Below, piece after piece: positions 41,913-52,200 of a stretch of DNA of 64,000 bases; position 1 is the first letter of the stretch, and each line of letters starts with the position of its first letter. The position numbers and the translations under genes are program-made. Where the stretch lies: NCBI GenBank assembly GCA_934541105.1, contig CAKTDA010000007.1, positions 248,001 through 312,000 of the forward strand, given 5' to 3'. The notes under the pieces were generated by a model. That model did not search any database. It was given only the letters and a program-made list of their open reading frames with translations, and was not told the origin of the DNA. Source of the DNA: an uncultured Luteitalea sp. GTDB taxonomy: Bacteria; Acidobacteriota; Vicinamibacteria; Vicinamibacterales; Vicinamibacteraceae.

Positions 41913-43118
41913 GTGCGAGGGCTCTCGATCCTGTTCGTCACGGTGCGGTTCCCCCTGCCGCTCCGCACCGGCGATCGCGCCCGTGCGTACCAGCAGGTCC
42001 GGCTCCTCGCCCGCCGACACCGCGTCACGCTCGCGACGTTCCTCGATACGTCGCCGACGGCCCAGGCGGCCCGAGCCGAGATCGAACGACTCGGCGTACG
42101 CGTGGTGTCGGTGCCGTTCTCGCGGCCGGCGGCCGCGCTGCGCGTCGCGCAGAGCCTGCCGGGCTCCACGCCCCTGCAGGTCGCCCTGTTCGATGCCGCG
42201 CCGCTGCGCCGCACGATCGCGACGCTGCTCGAGCAGGAGCCCTTCGACCTCGTGCACGCGCTGCTCGCGCGCGCCGTTCCACTCGTGCCCGTCGAGAGCC
42301 GCGTGCCGCTCTTCGTGGACCTGGTCGATGCCCTCTCGCTGAACATGCGGCGGCGCGCCGCGCACGATCGCGGTCCCATGGCGTGGGCCGCGCGCCTCGA
42401 CGCCACGCGGCTCGCAGCCTACGAACGCGACGTGTGCGCGCGCGCTGCCGGCGCGTCGGTGGTGACGATGCGGGACCGCGAGGCACTCGACGCACCGGCA
42501 GGTGTGGCCATCAACCCGAACGGCGTGGACGTCGCGGACTTCCCGTTCGAGAACGGCCCGCGGGTCCCGGATCAGCTCGTCTTCACGGGTAACCTGGGTT
42601 ACTTCCCCAACGTGGAGGCCGTGACGTGGCTCGCACACCAGGTCCTGCCGCGGATCTGGCGGACGCGTCCCGCCTGTTCGCTGACGATCGTCGGCGCGCG
42701 ACCGCACCGACGCATCCGGGCACTCGCCACCGACCCGCGAATCCGTATCGAGGCGGACGTGCCCCACATGCACCCGTTCCTTGCGCGAGCCAGCGTGGCG
42801 GTGACACCGATGATGACCGGCAGCGGCCAACTGCTCAAGGTGCTCGAAGCCATGGCCAGCGGAGCGCCCGTCGTGGCGACATCCCGTGCGCTCAACGGGC
42901 TCGACGTGGCTCCCGACGTGCACGCGCTCGTCGGCGACGACCCCGACGGCTTCGCGCGCGCGGTCCTCTCGCTGCTGGCGTCCCCTGCCGAGGGCCAGCG
43001 CCTGGCGGCCGCGGCACGCGCGCTCGTCGAGTCGCGCTACACCTGGGAACACTCGGTCGGGCAGCTCGAGCACCTGCACGCAGCAGCTGTCGCACTGCCG
43101 ATTCCGGCAACCGCGTGA
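41913..43118 (+). CDS. GT4-family glycosyltransferase, exosortase/PEP-CTERM-associated type
   Basis: The 401-residue protein opens LSILFVTVRFPLPLRTGDRA, then RAYQQVRLLARRHRVTLATF. It has a central FVDLVDALSLNMRRRAAH and LAAYERDVCARAAGASVVT, and a C-terminal VVATSRALNGL. This resembles the glycosyltransferases found beside XrtA/exosortase exopolysaccharide loci. The GTG at 41913 follows a GATAAT box by six bases. The gene starts eight bases after the first GT gene and overlaps the next gene (GTGA), so the four genes are one operon. Confidence 0.85.
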   Translation: MRGLSILFVTVRFPLPLRTGDRARAYQQVRLLARRHRVTLATFLDTSPTAQAARAEIERLGVRVVSVPFSRPAAALRVAQSLPGSTPLQVALFDAAPLRRTIATLLEQEPFDLVHALLARAVPLVPVESRVPLFVDLVDALSLNMRRRAAHDRGPMAWAARLDATRLAAYERDVCARAAGASVVTMRDREALDAPAGVAINPNGVDVADFPFENGPRVPDQLVFTGNLGYFPNVEAVTWLAHQVLPRIWRTRPACSLTIVGARPHRRIRALATDPRIRIEADVPHMHPFLARASVAVTPMMTGSGQLLKVLEAMASGAPVVATSRALNGLDVAPDVHALVGDDPDGFARAVLSLLASPAEGQRLAAAARALVESRYTWEHSVGQLEHLHAAAVALPIPATA

Positions 43119-44452
43119 GACGCCGAACGACGACATCGCGCGGCGCGGCCGCGGCACTCGACGTCCAGCGCACCGTCGTCGCGCCGGCCCGGCATGCGCA
43201 TGTGACGCTGGCGCTCATCGCGGCGCTGCTCCTCGTGACGCCGCTCGTCGTCACGCCGTCCACGAAGGAGAGCTTCCGTCTCGTGAAGGGACTCGCGGCG
43301 GGCTGGCTGGGGCTGGCCTCGCTGATCCCCGCCGCGTGGGCGCTGCGACAGGTGGGAGCCGTGCCGTGGCGCGTGCTCGACCGTCCGCTCGTGCGCGCGG
43401 TGTTGCCGCTGACGGTCGTGATCCTGGCCGGTGCGTGGTGGACGCCGCATCCCGTGCACTTCCGCGCGGCGGCGGCCGACTACGCGATCGGCATCGGGTG
43501 TGCAGTGGGCTGGAGCCTCGCGCTGCCCGGCCAGCTGCTCCGCCGGGCCCTGCACGTGACCATCCTCCCGGCCGCGATCGTCTCGGTCCTCACCATCGAC
43601 CAGGCACTCGGGCTGTTCGGGCTGCTCGACGGCCTTGGCGTGACGGCACCCACAGCCCGCCTCGCGCTGACGGCCACGCTCGGCAATCCGGGCGACATCG
43701 GCGCCAGCCTGGTGCTGCCGAGCGGGGTGGGAGCCCTGCTGTGGCTGCGACGACCGATGCGGGCATACGAGCGGGGCGCGTTGTCGATGGCGCTGGGGCT
43801 CATGGCCGCAGCACTCGTGGCGTCCGGCACGCTCGCGGCGCTGGCCGCCGTGGTCACCGGCGCCAGCGTCGCCGTCTTCGCTGTGCGCGGCTCCGAGGTC
43901 CGCCGGCCCATCGTCATCGGCGCGGTCCTCGCCCTGCTTGCCGTCGCGATCGCCGCTCCGCCCGTGCTCACGCGCGTGACAACCGCAGCCGGGGCGCTGA
44001 CGCAGGGCGACCTGAACACGATGCTCACGGGGCGCCTCGACGGCTGGCGTGCCGCGGTCGAGATGATCCGTGTGCATCCCCTTACGGGTGTGGGGCAGGG
44101 CGCCTTCCGCGCCGCGTACGCCGACACCCGGCTGTCGTTGATGGACCGCGGTGTCGGCTTCTACGAGGCGCAGGACCGCGTCATGTTCGCCACGCCGCAC
44201 AACGAGGCCCTGTCGGTGGCGGCCGAGCAGGGCTGGCCCGGCGTCATCGCCCTCGCCTGGGGCGCCTGGTGCCTGCTGGCCGCGACCGCGAAGCTGCACG
44301 ACACGGGCGAGCGCGTGCTGGCACGCGCGGCGCTCGCCGCACTGGCGATCCTGTCGCTGGCGTGGTTCCCGATGCACGTCGCCAGCGTGGCCTGGCCGTG
44401 GCTCGTGTTCTTCGCCTGGCTCGACCGCCGTGCGATGGAGAGCCCGGCATGA
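43115..44452 (+). CDS. O-antigen ligase/polymerase-like membrane protein (Wzy_C family)
   Basis: The 445-residue protein has about 11-12 transmembrane helices. The periplasmic loop near residues 300-360 carries the ligase/polymerase-type pattern GRLDGWRAAVEMIRVHPLTG, VGQGAFRAAY and TPHNEALSVAAEQGWPGVIA. Such proteins polymerise or transfer surface polysaccharide at the periplasmic face. The GTG overlaps the stop of the upstream GT gene, and the stop overlaps the start of the TPR gene (ATGA). Together with the GTs it points to an exopolysaccharide or O-antigen-like product. Confidence 0.85.
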   Translation: MRRRTTTSRGAAAALDVQRTVVAPARHAHVTLALIAALLLVTPLVVTPSTKESFRLVKGLAAGWLGLASLIPAAWALRQVGAVPWRVLDRPLVRAVLPLTVVILAGAWWTPHPVHFRAAAADYAIGIGCAVGWSLALPGQLLRRALHVTILPAAIVSVLTIDQALGLFGLLDGLGVTAPTARLALTATLGNPGDIGASLVLPSGVGALLWLRRPMRAYERGALSMALGLMAAALVASGTLAALAAVVTGASVAVFAVRGSEVRRPIVIGAVLALLAVAIAAPPVLTRVTTAAGALTQGDLNTMLTGRLDGWRAAVEMIRVHPLTGVGQGAFRAAYADTRLSLMDRGVGFYEAQDRVMFATPHNEALSVAAEQGWPGVIALAWGAWCLLAATAKLHDTGERVLARAALAALAILSLAWFPMHVASVAWPWLVFFAWLDRRAMESPA

Positions 44453-44913
44453 CGGGGCGCGGGCTGCACGCCCTGCTCCTCGTCGTGACCCTGGCCGCTC
44501 TCGAATGGCAGACGCAGCGCGTGCGCGATCGACTGGAGGCCGGACGCCTGCTCGCCCAGGTGGAGGCCCGCACACAGGCAGCGCTCGCCCGGCGTCGCGC
44601 GCCATCGACGATGTTCGGCGAGCACCTGGCGATGCTCGAACGCGCGCGCGCCCTCGACCCACTGGAGATCGGCGTGCCGATTGCCCGCGGCGCGCAGTAC
44701 CTGCTGCTGCGGCGCCCCGAGGAGGCCATCGCGGCCTATCGGGAGGCGGCAGCGCTCGAGCCGCGGCCGGAAATCGACATCAATCTCGGGCGTGCGCTCA
44801 TGATGCAGGGCGACATGGCCGCCGCGCGGCGTGCATTCGCGCGCGCGGTGCGGCTCAATCCCGCACTGGCTGCGGAGATTCCGCCCGAGGCACGACCGAC
44901 CGCCACGCCATGA
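44449..44913 (+). CDS. TPR-repeat protein of the polysaccharide cluster
   Basis: The 154-residue protein has one N-terminal hydrophobic segment (LHALLLVVTLAAL) and then two to three TPR-like helices pairs: PEEAIAAYREAAALEPRPEI and GRALMMQGDMAAARRAFARA, then VRLNP. It is likely membrane-anchored, serving assembly with the ligase-like protein, as tetratricopeptide proteins do in Wzy-type loci. Its last 59 bases overlap the convergent VCBS gene. Confidence 0.75.
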   Translation: MTGRGLHALLLVVTLAALEWQTQRVRDRLEAGRLLAQVEARTQAALARRRAPSTMFGEHLAMLERARALDPLEIGVPIARGAQYLLLRRPEEAIAAYREAAALEPRPEIDINLGRALMMQGDMAAARRAFARAVRLNPALAAEIPPEARPTATP

Positions 44914-46417
44914 GTGCGCCCTCGGTCGGGCACGTCGCGACCGAGGCCGTCCGCTCCTGGGCGTGAGCGACGACGAGATCGGCGCGGCCGTCTGCGTCGA
45001 GATCGGCGGCGACGATCGCCGATCCCCCGCACTGGCCCGGAGCCGGCAGCGTCCGGCGTTCACGCACGAAGTGGCCGCGGCCATCGGCAAGGAAGACGAA
45101 GGTCTCGCCCGACGGCCCGACCGCCGCGACGTCGAGCCGCCCATCGCCATCGAGGTCGCCCGTCGTGACGGCGTCAAAGCGCATGCGCCCGTCGAGGCGC
45201 GCAAGGGGCCGGCGCGTCCAGGTGCCGTCGCTCTGCCTGCGGTAGACGTCGAGGTGCCCCCACGCGCGGGTTCCCTCGAAGGTCGTCGTGCCGGCCACGA
45301 GTTCCGCGCGCCCGTCGCCATCGAGGTCGGCCAGCGTCACCGCGGTGACGAAACTGCGCGGCCGCAGTGCCCCGACATGCTCGATGGTCCAGCCGCAGCC
45401 CCCATCGCCGCGCACGATCACGCGCGTGTCGCCGAGCAGCGCCGGCGCCACCGCAGCGTCAACCTGGCGATCGCCATCGACATCACCCATGGCGAGCCCG
45501 GCGCCATACAGCGGGTCTCCACTCGCGAGCATGCGCGGAGTCCAGCGTCGCTCGCCATCCCGAACGAACGCTGCCAGCCCGAGGCTCGCTCGTGCACCAG
45601 GGCCGCGGATGCCCAGTCGCGGGCCCTCGCCGAGCGCAATCAGGTCGAGGCGGCCGTCGCCATTGCAGTCGGCAAGCGCGATCGCGCGCGACGAGAACAC
45701 CGACTCGTCGGCACGGGTCACGAACGGCAGGCCCTGCGACGCGTCCTCGAACGTCCCCGGCCGCGTGGACTCCAGCGCGATGAGCCCGCGCAAGTGGACG
45801 CCGAGCGCGAGCAGCGCCGGAGCGTCGCCGGTGCGCGGCGCGAAGGCCAGGCCGCCGTAGTCGTATGGGCGACGCGGAAACGTCAGGGCGGCGCGCGTCC
45901 ACGTCGCGCCGGACCGCGTGTAGGCGACGGGTGGTCGCATCGTCTTCCGGGGACCTGCCGCGAGGATGTCGGGCTGGCCGTCGCCGGTGACGTCGGCCAC
46001 GGCAAGCCCTTCGCGCCACTGGCCACCCGTGGGCAACCCGTCGGCAAGCGGCTCGAAGGCCATGCGCGACACCTCGGGGGGCAGTGTCTCGGTGGCCACC
46101 GGTGCATCGACCGCGGGTGGCGGCGGCGGGGCGACCGGTGCCACCCGGTAGATCTTGATGAAGAAGTGAGTGGCGTCCTCACGCGCGAGGTCCGCGGTCA
46201 CGCCCCAGATCGTGCGCACGCGGTCGTCGCCGATCTTCTGCGCCTGGCTGCGGGGCAGGGGCTCGACCCGATACTCGCGGCCCTGCGCGTCGACCTGCCA
46301 GGTGCCGGCCTCCGATGGGGCGGGCGGTGGAAGCTGACGCGCGGCGACCGGCGCGACCGCGACGCAGGCGGCGGCGATGAGGAGGCGCACCCCGCGTCGG
46401 ACGAGCGAGTCGAACAT
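44855..46417 (-). CDS. Secreted FG-GAP/VCBS-repeat protein
   Basis: The 520-residue protein has a signal peptide (GVRLLIAAACVAVAPVAA). After about residue 130 it has at least six repeats with calcium-binding-like DxDGDGxxD motifs: ADVTGDGQPDILA, ADCNGDGRLDLIA, GDVDGDRQVDAAV, ADLDGDGRAELVA, GDLDGDGRLDVAA, ADLDADGRADLVV. These fold as blades of a beta-propeller. Such proteins lie at the cell surface and bind ligands; no enzyme motif is seen. ATG 46417 follows a TAGCAT box by eight bases. It is divergent from the large secreted protein. Confidence 0.85.
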   Translation of the reverse strand: MFDSLVRRGVRLLIAAACVAVAPVAARQLPPPAPSEAGTWQVDAQGREYRVEPLPRSQAQKIGDDRVRTIWGVTADLAREDATHFFIKIYRVAPVAPPPPPAVDAPVATETLPPEVSRMAFEPLADGLPTGGQWREGLAVADVTGDGQPDILAAGPRKTMRPPVAYTRSGATWTRAALTFPRRPYDYGGLAFAPRTGDAPALLALGVHLRGLIALESTRPGTFEDASQGLPFVTRADESVFSSRAIALADCNGDGRLDLIALGEGPRLGIRGPGARASLGLAAFVRDGERRWTPRMLASGDPLYGAGLAMGDVDGDRQVDAAVAPALLGDTRVIVRGDGGCGWTIEHVGALRPRSFVTAVTLADLDGDGRAELVAGTTTFEGTRAWGHLDVYRRQSDGTWTRRPLARLDGRMRFDAVTTGDLDGDGRLDVAAVGPSGETFVFLADGRGHFVRERRTLPAPGQCGGSAIVAADLDADGRADLVVAHAQERTASVATCPTEGALMAWRSVVPRAESPQPVRD

Positions 46418-46425
46418 GTGCCGGC

Positions 46426-46431
46426 ATGCTA
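46426..46431 (-). promoter_or_regulatory. Candidate -10 box of the VCBS gene
   Basis: On the minus strand, TAGCAT ends eight bases before ATG 46417, in the same GGTAGCATGC context as the box at 36911. Confidence 0.42.
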
Positions 46432-46540
46432 CCACCCGAGTTCGGGCGAGGCCGCGCCGCGTGGATCGCTGGACACTCGGGATGGCGCGTACTACCATCC
46501 GCCCCGTCCCGACACGCAGGGCTCCCGACACGGACTCACG

Positions 46541-48982
46541 ATGCACGCACGGCTCATCGCCCTTCCGATCACGTTCCTGTTCGCCACGTTCATCGCACTC
46601 CCCACGACAGCCCTGGCACAGACGGCTCCGAGGCTCGTCGATGCCACGGGGTTCGAATGGCTGTTCACGAACGACGTCGCGGCCGACGGATCGTACGTCG
46701 CGGCCGTCGCGGCCGACACGTCGCCAGGCGACACGCATCTGTCGGTGCTCGCTGACGCATTCGACGGGTACGGTGCCGCGAGCCTTGCCGTGGACGGCGG
46801 CGCATCGGTGCCGATCACGGCCGCGTGGGGCGGCGCTACCGAGTGCGGCGGGCGCCAGATGGTGTTCCCCGCGCAGGACGTCGGGGGCGTGCTGGTGACC
46901 CGCAAGGTGTACGTCGCGGGCGATGACGGCTTCGCGCGCTGGCTCACCGTGGTGGGCAACCCGGGCGCCGCGGCGCGATCCGTGGTGCTCGCGGTCGCCG
47001 GCAACCTGGGTTCCGACGGCGGCACCAGGGTGGGCACGACGTCGAGCGGCGACAACGTCGCGTCGGCGGGCGACGCGTGGGTGACCACGTACGGCGCCTT
47101 CGTGCAGGAGGCCTCGGCCGAGCCGCGCCTGGCCCACGTGCTGGCGAGCCCAGGCTCCGGCGTGCAGCCGATCCAGGTCGCCTTCGCCAACGGCAACGAC
47201 GCGGCGCAGTGGGCGTACGGGTTCACCGTGCCGGCCGGTGGCAGCGTCGCGGTGCTGCATTTCGCGGCTGCCACGCAGTCGGTGACCGATGCGGCGCTGA
47301 AGGCCGCGCAGCTCGCCGCACTGCCTCCCACTGCCGTGGCCTGCCTGGCGCCGGCCGACCAGGCGGCGGTCGTCAACATGCAGCCCGGCATCGTTCCGGG
47401 CGGGCCCGAGTCCACGGGCGCCGCGGCGCTGACCATCACGTCGCCGACGCTCAGCGACACGTTCGCAGCCGGCGGCCCGTTCCTCGCACTGGGGGGCACG
47501 GCAGGCACGAGCGGCCTGCAGTCGGTTTCATGGACCAACAGCCGCGGCGGCAGCGGTACGGCACTCGGGACCGCCCAGTGGATGGTCCCGGCCGTGCGGC
47601 TGCACGCGGGCACGAACGTCATCACCGTGACGGCGCAGTACACGTCCGGCACGCTCACCGACACGCTGACCGTGACGCTCGACGCGCTCACGTACATGCT
47701 GCCCGAGGGCGCCACCGGCGGCTTCTTCACGACCGACCTGCTCATCGCCAACCCGAATCAGGTCGAGGCGCAGGCACACATCCAGTTCCTGAAGGCGGAC
47801 GGCACCACGGTCACGCTGCCGCCGATGACGCTGGCGCCGACCTCGCGCACGACACTCACGCTCAACGCAGTGCCCGGCGTGGACGACAGCGGAGCGGTGT
47901 CGACCGTCGTCACGACCTCGCCAGCGACGCCGCTCGTCGTCGAACGCACCATGTTCTGGGACGGCACCTCGTATGGCTCGCACGGTGCGATGGCGCTCGA
48001 CGGCCCCCGCACGACGTTCCTGTTCGGCGAAGGCGCGCAGGGCTTCTTCGATACGTACCTGCTGCTGGCCAATGCGGGCCACGCGCCGGCACGGGCCACG
48101 GTGCGCTTCCTGCGCGAGGGCGACGTGCCCGTCACGCGCAGCTTCGACATCGCGCCCACGTCGCGCATCAACGTGTACGCCGGGAGCATCCCCGAGTTGA
48201 TCGACCGCGCATTCTCGATGGCCGTCGAGTCCGACCTGCCGATCGTCGCCGAACGGGCAATGTACTTCGGCTCGCCGCTCTTCGAAGGCGGCCATGACTC
48301 CGAGGGCACCGCGCTCGCCTCGCCGCAGTGGTTCTTCTCGGAAGGTGCGTCGGGCAGCTTCTTCGACACCTACTACCTGCTCGGCAACTCGACGACGCGC
48401 ACGGCGACGGTGTCGATGACGTACCTGTTGCCCGACGGCACGACGGTCCCCGTCACGCGGACGGTGGCGCCATTCGGCCGGACGACCGTCCTTGCCGACA
48501 ACGAGGCCCCTGGCCTTGCCGATGCGGCGTTCAGCCTGCGCATCGCGTCGAACGTGCCGATCACCGCGGAGCGATCGATGTACTGGGCCGGCACCGCCAC
48601 CGGATGGTACGAGGCCCACAACGCGTTCGGGGTGATGGAGCCGGGCCGGAAGTGGGGGCTCGCGGAAGGCCGCGTCGGCACGGCGCGCGGCTTCGAGACC
48701 TTCATCCTGATCGCCAACGACGCCGCCGACGAGTCCATCGTGAAGGTGACGTTCCTCCGCAAGGACGGGGGCACGGTCACGCGCCAGTACACCGTGGCGC
48801 CACACAGCCGCTTCAACGTGTTCGTCAACGCGATGGTGCCGGAACTCGCCAACGAGGAGTTCGGCGCCATCGTCGAAGTCATCGAGGGAAGCCCGATCGT
48901 CGTCGAGCGGTCGCTCTATCACTCGAGTGCCGGCACACAGTTCCGCGGCGGCACCAGTACCCCGGCCCTGCGCCTGCCCTAG
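46541..48982 (+). CDS. Large secreted protein with a four-fold repeated surface domain
   Basis: The 813-residue protein has a signal peptide ending ALAQ. A unique N-terminal part follows (to about 300), then an Ig-like domain (about 300-380, TLSDTFAAGGPFLALGGTAG). Four copies of a roughly 100-residue domain start near residues 386, 493, 597 and 705. Each begins with a LPEGATGGFF / FGEGAQGFFDTYLLLANAG-like motif. Each ends in PIVVERxMYW-like text. This is a secreted adhesin or passenger-like structure with unknown role. No anchor or C-terminal sorting signal is seen. Confidence 0.78.
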   Translation: MHARLIALPITFLFATFIALPTTALAQTAPRLVDATGFEWLFTNDVAADGSYVAAVAADTSPGDTHLSVLADAFDGYGAASLAVDGGASVPITAAWGGATECGGRQMVFPAQDVGGVLVTRKVYVAGDDGFARWLTVVGNPGAAARSVVLAVAGNLGSDGGTRVGTTSSGDNVASAGDAWVTTYGAFVQEASAEPRLAHVLASPGSGVQPIQVAFANGNDAAQWAYGFTVPAGGSVAVLHFAAATQSVTDAALKAAQLAALPPTAVACLAPADQAAVVNMQPGIVPGGPESTGAAALTITSPTLSDTFAAGGPFLALGGTAGTSGLQSVSWTNSRGGSGTALGTAQWMVPAVRLHAGTNVITVTAQYTSGTLTDTLTVTLDALTYMLPEGATGGFFTTDLLIANPNQVEAQAHIQFLKADGTTVTLPPMTLAPTSRTTLTLNAVPGVDDSGAVSTVVTTSPATPLVVERTMFWDGTSYGSHGAMALDGPRTTFLFGEGAQGFFDTYLLLANAGHAPARATVRFLREGDVPVTRSFDIAPTSRINVYAGSIPELIDRAFSMAVESDLPIVAERAMYFGSPLFEGGHDSEGTALASPQWFFSEGASGSFFDTYYLLGNSTTRTATVSMTYLLPDGTTVPVTRTVAPFGRTTVLADNEAPGLADAAFSLRIASNVPITAERSMYWAGTATGWYEAHNAFGVMEPGRKWGLAEGRVGTARGFETFILIANDAADESIVKVTFLRKDGGTVTRQYTVAPHSRFNVFVNAMVPELANEEFGAIVEVIEGSPIVVERSLYHSSAGTQFRGGTSTPALRLP

Positions 48983-49026
48983 CCCGGCCCATTCGACCGT
49001 CTGTCCGGTCAGGATCCGTCGATCCC

Positions 49027-49072
49027 CCGTACGGGGCCGGGGTCCGTCTCCGTACGGGGTCGGGGTCCGTCG
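49027..49072 (+). repeat. Two direct copies of a 23-24-base GC-rich unit
   Basis: The unit CCGTACGGGG-c/t-CGGGGTCCGTC occurs twice in a row, once ending at 49050 and once running into the palindrome at 49067. It is part of a repeat-packed gap of about 300 bases with no gene (48983-49280). Confidence 0.6.
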
Positions 49073-49095
49073 ACCTGAAGGTCGACGGCTACGAA
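49067..49095 (+). repeat. REP-like palindrome E
   Basis: Arms CCGTCGACCT and AGGTCGACGG surround GA, with tail CTACGAA. It has the outer stem of copy A with the inner stem of copy C, so both arms are again compensated. Confidence 0.82.
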
Positions 49096-49156
49096 TCGAC
49101 GGTTACGAATCGACGGTTGCGAATCGACCGTTACGAATCGACCGTTACGAATCGAC
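49091..49156 (+). repeat. 14-base tandem repeat, 4.7 copies
   Basis: The unit ACGAATCGACGGTT (third and fourth copies ACGAATCGACCGTT-like) grows directly out of the tail of palindrome E. It looks like slippage of the tail plus the first half-arm of the palindrome. There are no spacers. Confidence 0.75.
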
Positions 49157-49160
49157 AACA

Positions 49161-49229
49161 GTTCGTGGCGGCGGCCGGACCGTTCGGCGGCGGCCGGAGT
49201 GTTCGTGGCGGCGGCCGGACCGTTCGTGG
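49161..49229 (+). repeat. 19-21-base tandem repeat, three copies
   Basis: The unit GTTCGTGGCGGCGGCCGGAC followed by C occurs at 49161 and 49201, with a shortened copy at 49182. A fourth partial copy merges with the tail of palindrome F. Confidence 0.65.
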
Positions 49230-49251
49230 GCGTCGACGTTTACGTCGACGC
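49221..49251 (-). repeat. REP-like palindrome F, inverted
   Basis: On the minus strand, arms GCGTCGACGT and ACGTCGACGC surround AA, followed by a tail CCACGAACG, close to CTACGAACC. It is inverted relative to copy E and lies 30 bases from the stop of the protease gene. Confidence 0.72.
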
Positions 49252-49280
49252 TCCCCTCCTCCGCTCCCCCTTGCTTCCCC

Positions 49281-52200
49281 TTACCGCGCCGTCAGCGTGA
49301 CGGTGGCCGTCGCACGCGCGCCGTCGCGCTCGTAGGCAATCGCCACCGACTGGCCCGGCGCGAGCGTGCGGAGCACGTCGGAGTACGCGGCGAGCGACAC
49401 GAGCGGCTTGCCCGCCATCTCGACGAGCACGTCGCCGGCCTTCAGCCCTGCCTGCTCCGCGGGCGATCCCGGCACGAGCCCCGAGGCCCGCACGCCGGGC
49501 CCTGCAAACGCGAAGTCGGGCACGATGCCGAACCCGGCGCGCCGCGGCGCGGATCCGGCACCCGACTCCGGACCGCGCGCAGTCGCCGACCCCGCACTGC
49601 CACCCGGTGCGGCAATCGTCGCCGTCAGCGGCTCCGGGCGCTCGGCGAGGTACGCGATCGCCTCGCGGGCCACGGTCGCGACCCGCACCAGTCCGGCGAC
49701 ATCGACCTTGTCGGACGTGTCTCCCGGGCGGTGGTAGTCCACGTGCGGCGGCGTGAACAGCTGCACGGCGGGAATCCCGCGGGCGATGAAGCTGGCCTGG
49801 TCGGATGACTCGAGTCCCTGCGTCGCCATCTGCGTCTGGATGCCGGTCACGAAACCGATACCGCGAAACACGTGCGGCCACTCGGTTGCCGTACCCGCGC
49901 CAATCACGCCGAGCGGTGACGTGCCGAGGCGGCCGACGCTGTCGATGTTGATCGCCGCGCGGATGCCCTCACGTGGACGCACCGGATGCTCGGCGTAGTG
50001 CCGGGAGCCCAGCATGCCTGCCTCCTCACCGGTGACGGCGACGAACACGAGCGTGCGACGCGGTGCGCCTGCTGCCGTCAGCGCGCGCGCCACTTCGAGG
50101 AGCACGGCAACGCCGCTTGCGTTGTCGTCGGCGCCCGGGTGCAGCTTGCCTTCGTCGCCCGCACGCGGGTCAGGCCATCCCATGCCCAGGTGGTCGTAGT
50201 GCGCCGTGATGACGACAGACTGGTTTTTCCACGCCGGATCCGTGCCCGGCAGGATGCCGACGATGTTCGTCAGCGTCGCCGGCGCGCCGTCGGGCGTGCG
50301 CGTCGTCGTGAACGGCTGCCGGTACGAACCGTCCGGCATGCCGGGCGCCAGGCCCACTGCCGCGAACTGCTCCGCGACGTAGGCAGCCGCCTTCTCGAGG
50401 CCGGCCGTGCCGACGCCGCGGCCCTGGTATTCCGCCGCCGCCAGCGTCGATACGTGCGTCTTCAGTGACGTTTCCGAGAACACGGGCGGCAGCGACGCGA
50501 GAGGCTCGCGCGTGATCGTCAGCGGAGGCACCGGCGCCGTGCGGCCTGCGGCCTCGCGCAGATCCACGACGAGCGGCGAGTCCGAGGCCTGCCACTGCCC
50601 CTTCAGCATGTTCACCGGCTCGGCGCCCTCGAAGCCCAGGTACGAGTACTTGCCGTAGTGCGGCAGTTTGCGCGCAAGGCCTGCAATGGCGTCCGTCCGG
50701 TCGGAAGCAATCCAGCCGACGGCCTTCGAGACATTGTCGGGATGTCGACGCACGATCACCGCCGCGTGATCGCCGACCGCCATCGGCTGCGCGTCGATGC
50801 GCCACCGCGTATCGTCGAGACCGACGGCGGTGCCGTCCACGAGCGACGCCGCGAACCTGTTGGTGCGCCCGAGCAGCCACACCGATCGATCCGCGGGCAG
50901 TTCGGCGACCTCGCGATCCGTGACGATGCGCGGTGCGTGCGCGGGGGCCTGCCAGCTCTCGACCATCGCGCGGTACGCGGCTGCGCGGGCCGGCTCCTCG
51001 TCGGCGGCGATGACGACGAGCGGCGCCGGCTCGCCGAAGATCTGGCCGAGCGACGGCGGCGTCTCGCGCGCGTCGAGCCGGCGGAACGTGTCGAACGCGG
51101 GATCGACGTGCAGCACGAGCGGCGTGTCGGCGGCTTCGATCCGGAACGCGGCCTCGGCGCCTGCGAGCGCCACGCGGTGCTCCACGAGCGCGCCGGCCGT
51201 CTGGACGACGATCGGCACGTCGACCGCGAACGGCGCACCTGGCTGCGTCTGGGCCATCACGCCCTCGACGACGAAGCCGGACGGTCCGCGCGTCACGCGC
51301 GTGTCGCGGACGGCGAGCGTGGGGGCGCCCGGTCGCGCAATCCAGTCCTCGAAGAACCGCGCGAGATCCTGGCCGCTCACCGACTCCATCACCCGCCGCA
51401 CATCGTCGAACGACGCGCGGGAGCCGCGATGCTCCCGATAGAAGCGCGCGAGGAACGTGCGGAACGCGTCGTCGCCGACCTTCCGGCGCAAGGCGTGGAA
51501 TCCCATCATCGTGCGGCCGTAGCCGACGGCCTCCGTGGCCGCACTGTGCCGGCCGCGGAACTCCACGAGCGGGAAGTCCTGCGCCGACGACACGTAGTCG
51601 CGGTACTTCTGCAGCGTCGAACGGCGGTAGGTAGCGTCTTCCCCGCGCTGCTCCTGCATCAGGTGATCGGCGACGTACGCGGTGAGCCCCTCGGACCAGT
51701 TGCCGCGCGTCTCGTCCACGAACACGGAGTTGCCCCACCAGTTGTGCAGGATCTCGTGCGGGTACGAGGACGTGATGATGAACGGAAAGCGGATGATCTG
51801 CGGGCCGAGCAGCGTGAACGACGGCATCCCGTACCCGGTCTCCCAGAAGTTCTCGACGAGCGCGAACTTGCCGTACGGGTACGGCCCGATGAGACCGCGG
51901 TACATCTCGAGGTACTGCGCGGTCGCGGCCAGGTACTTCGAGGCGAGCGCCGGGTCGGACTCGTGGAGGTAGACCTGCGCCTCCACAGCGCCCGCCGCCT
52001 GCGTCGACACCTGCAGCGGTCCGCCCACGATGTGGATCTGATCGACGGGATCGGACGAGGCCCAGCGCGCGCGGCCGTCAGTGCCGCGCGACGTGCCTGC
52101 ACCTTCACTCACCACGCGCCAGTCGGCAGGCTGGCTGACGGTCATCTCGAACGTCACGAGCGCACGGCCGACGAGCGGATACCAGGCGCTCACGCCCGGC

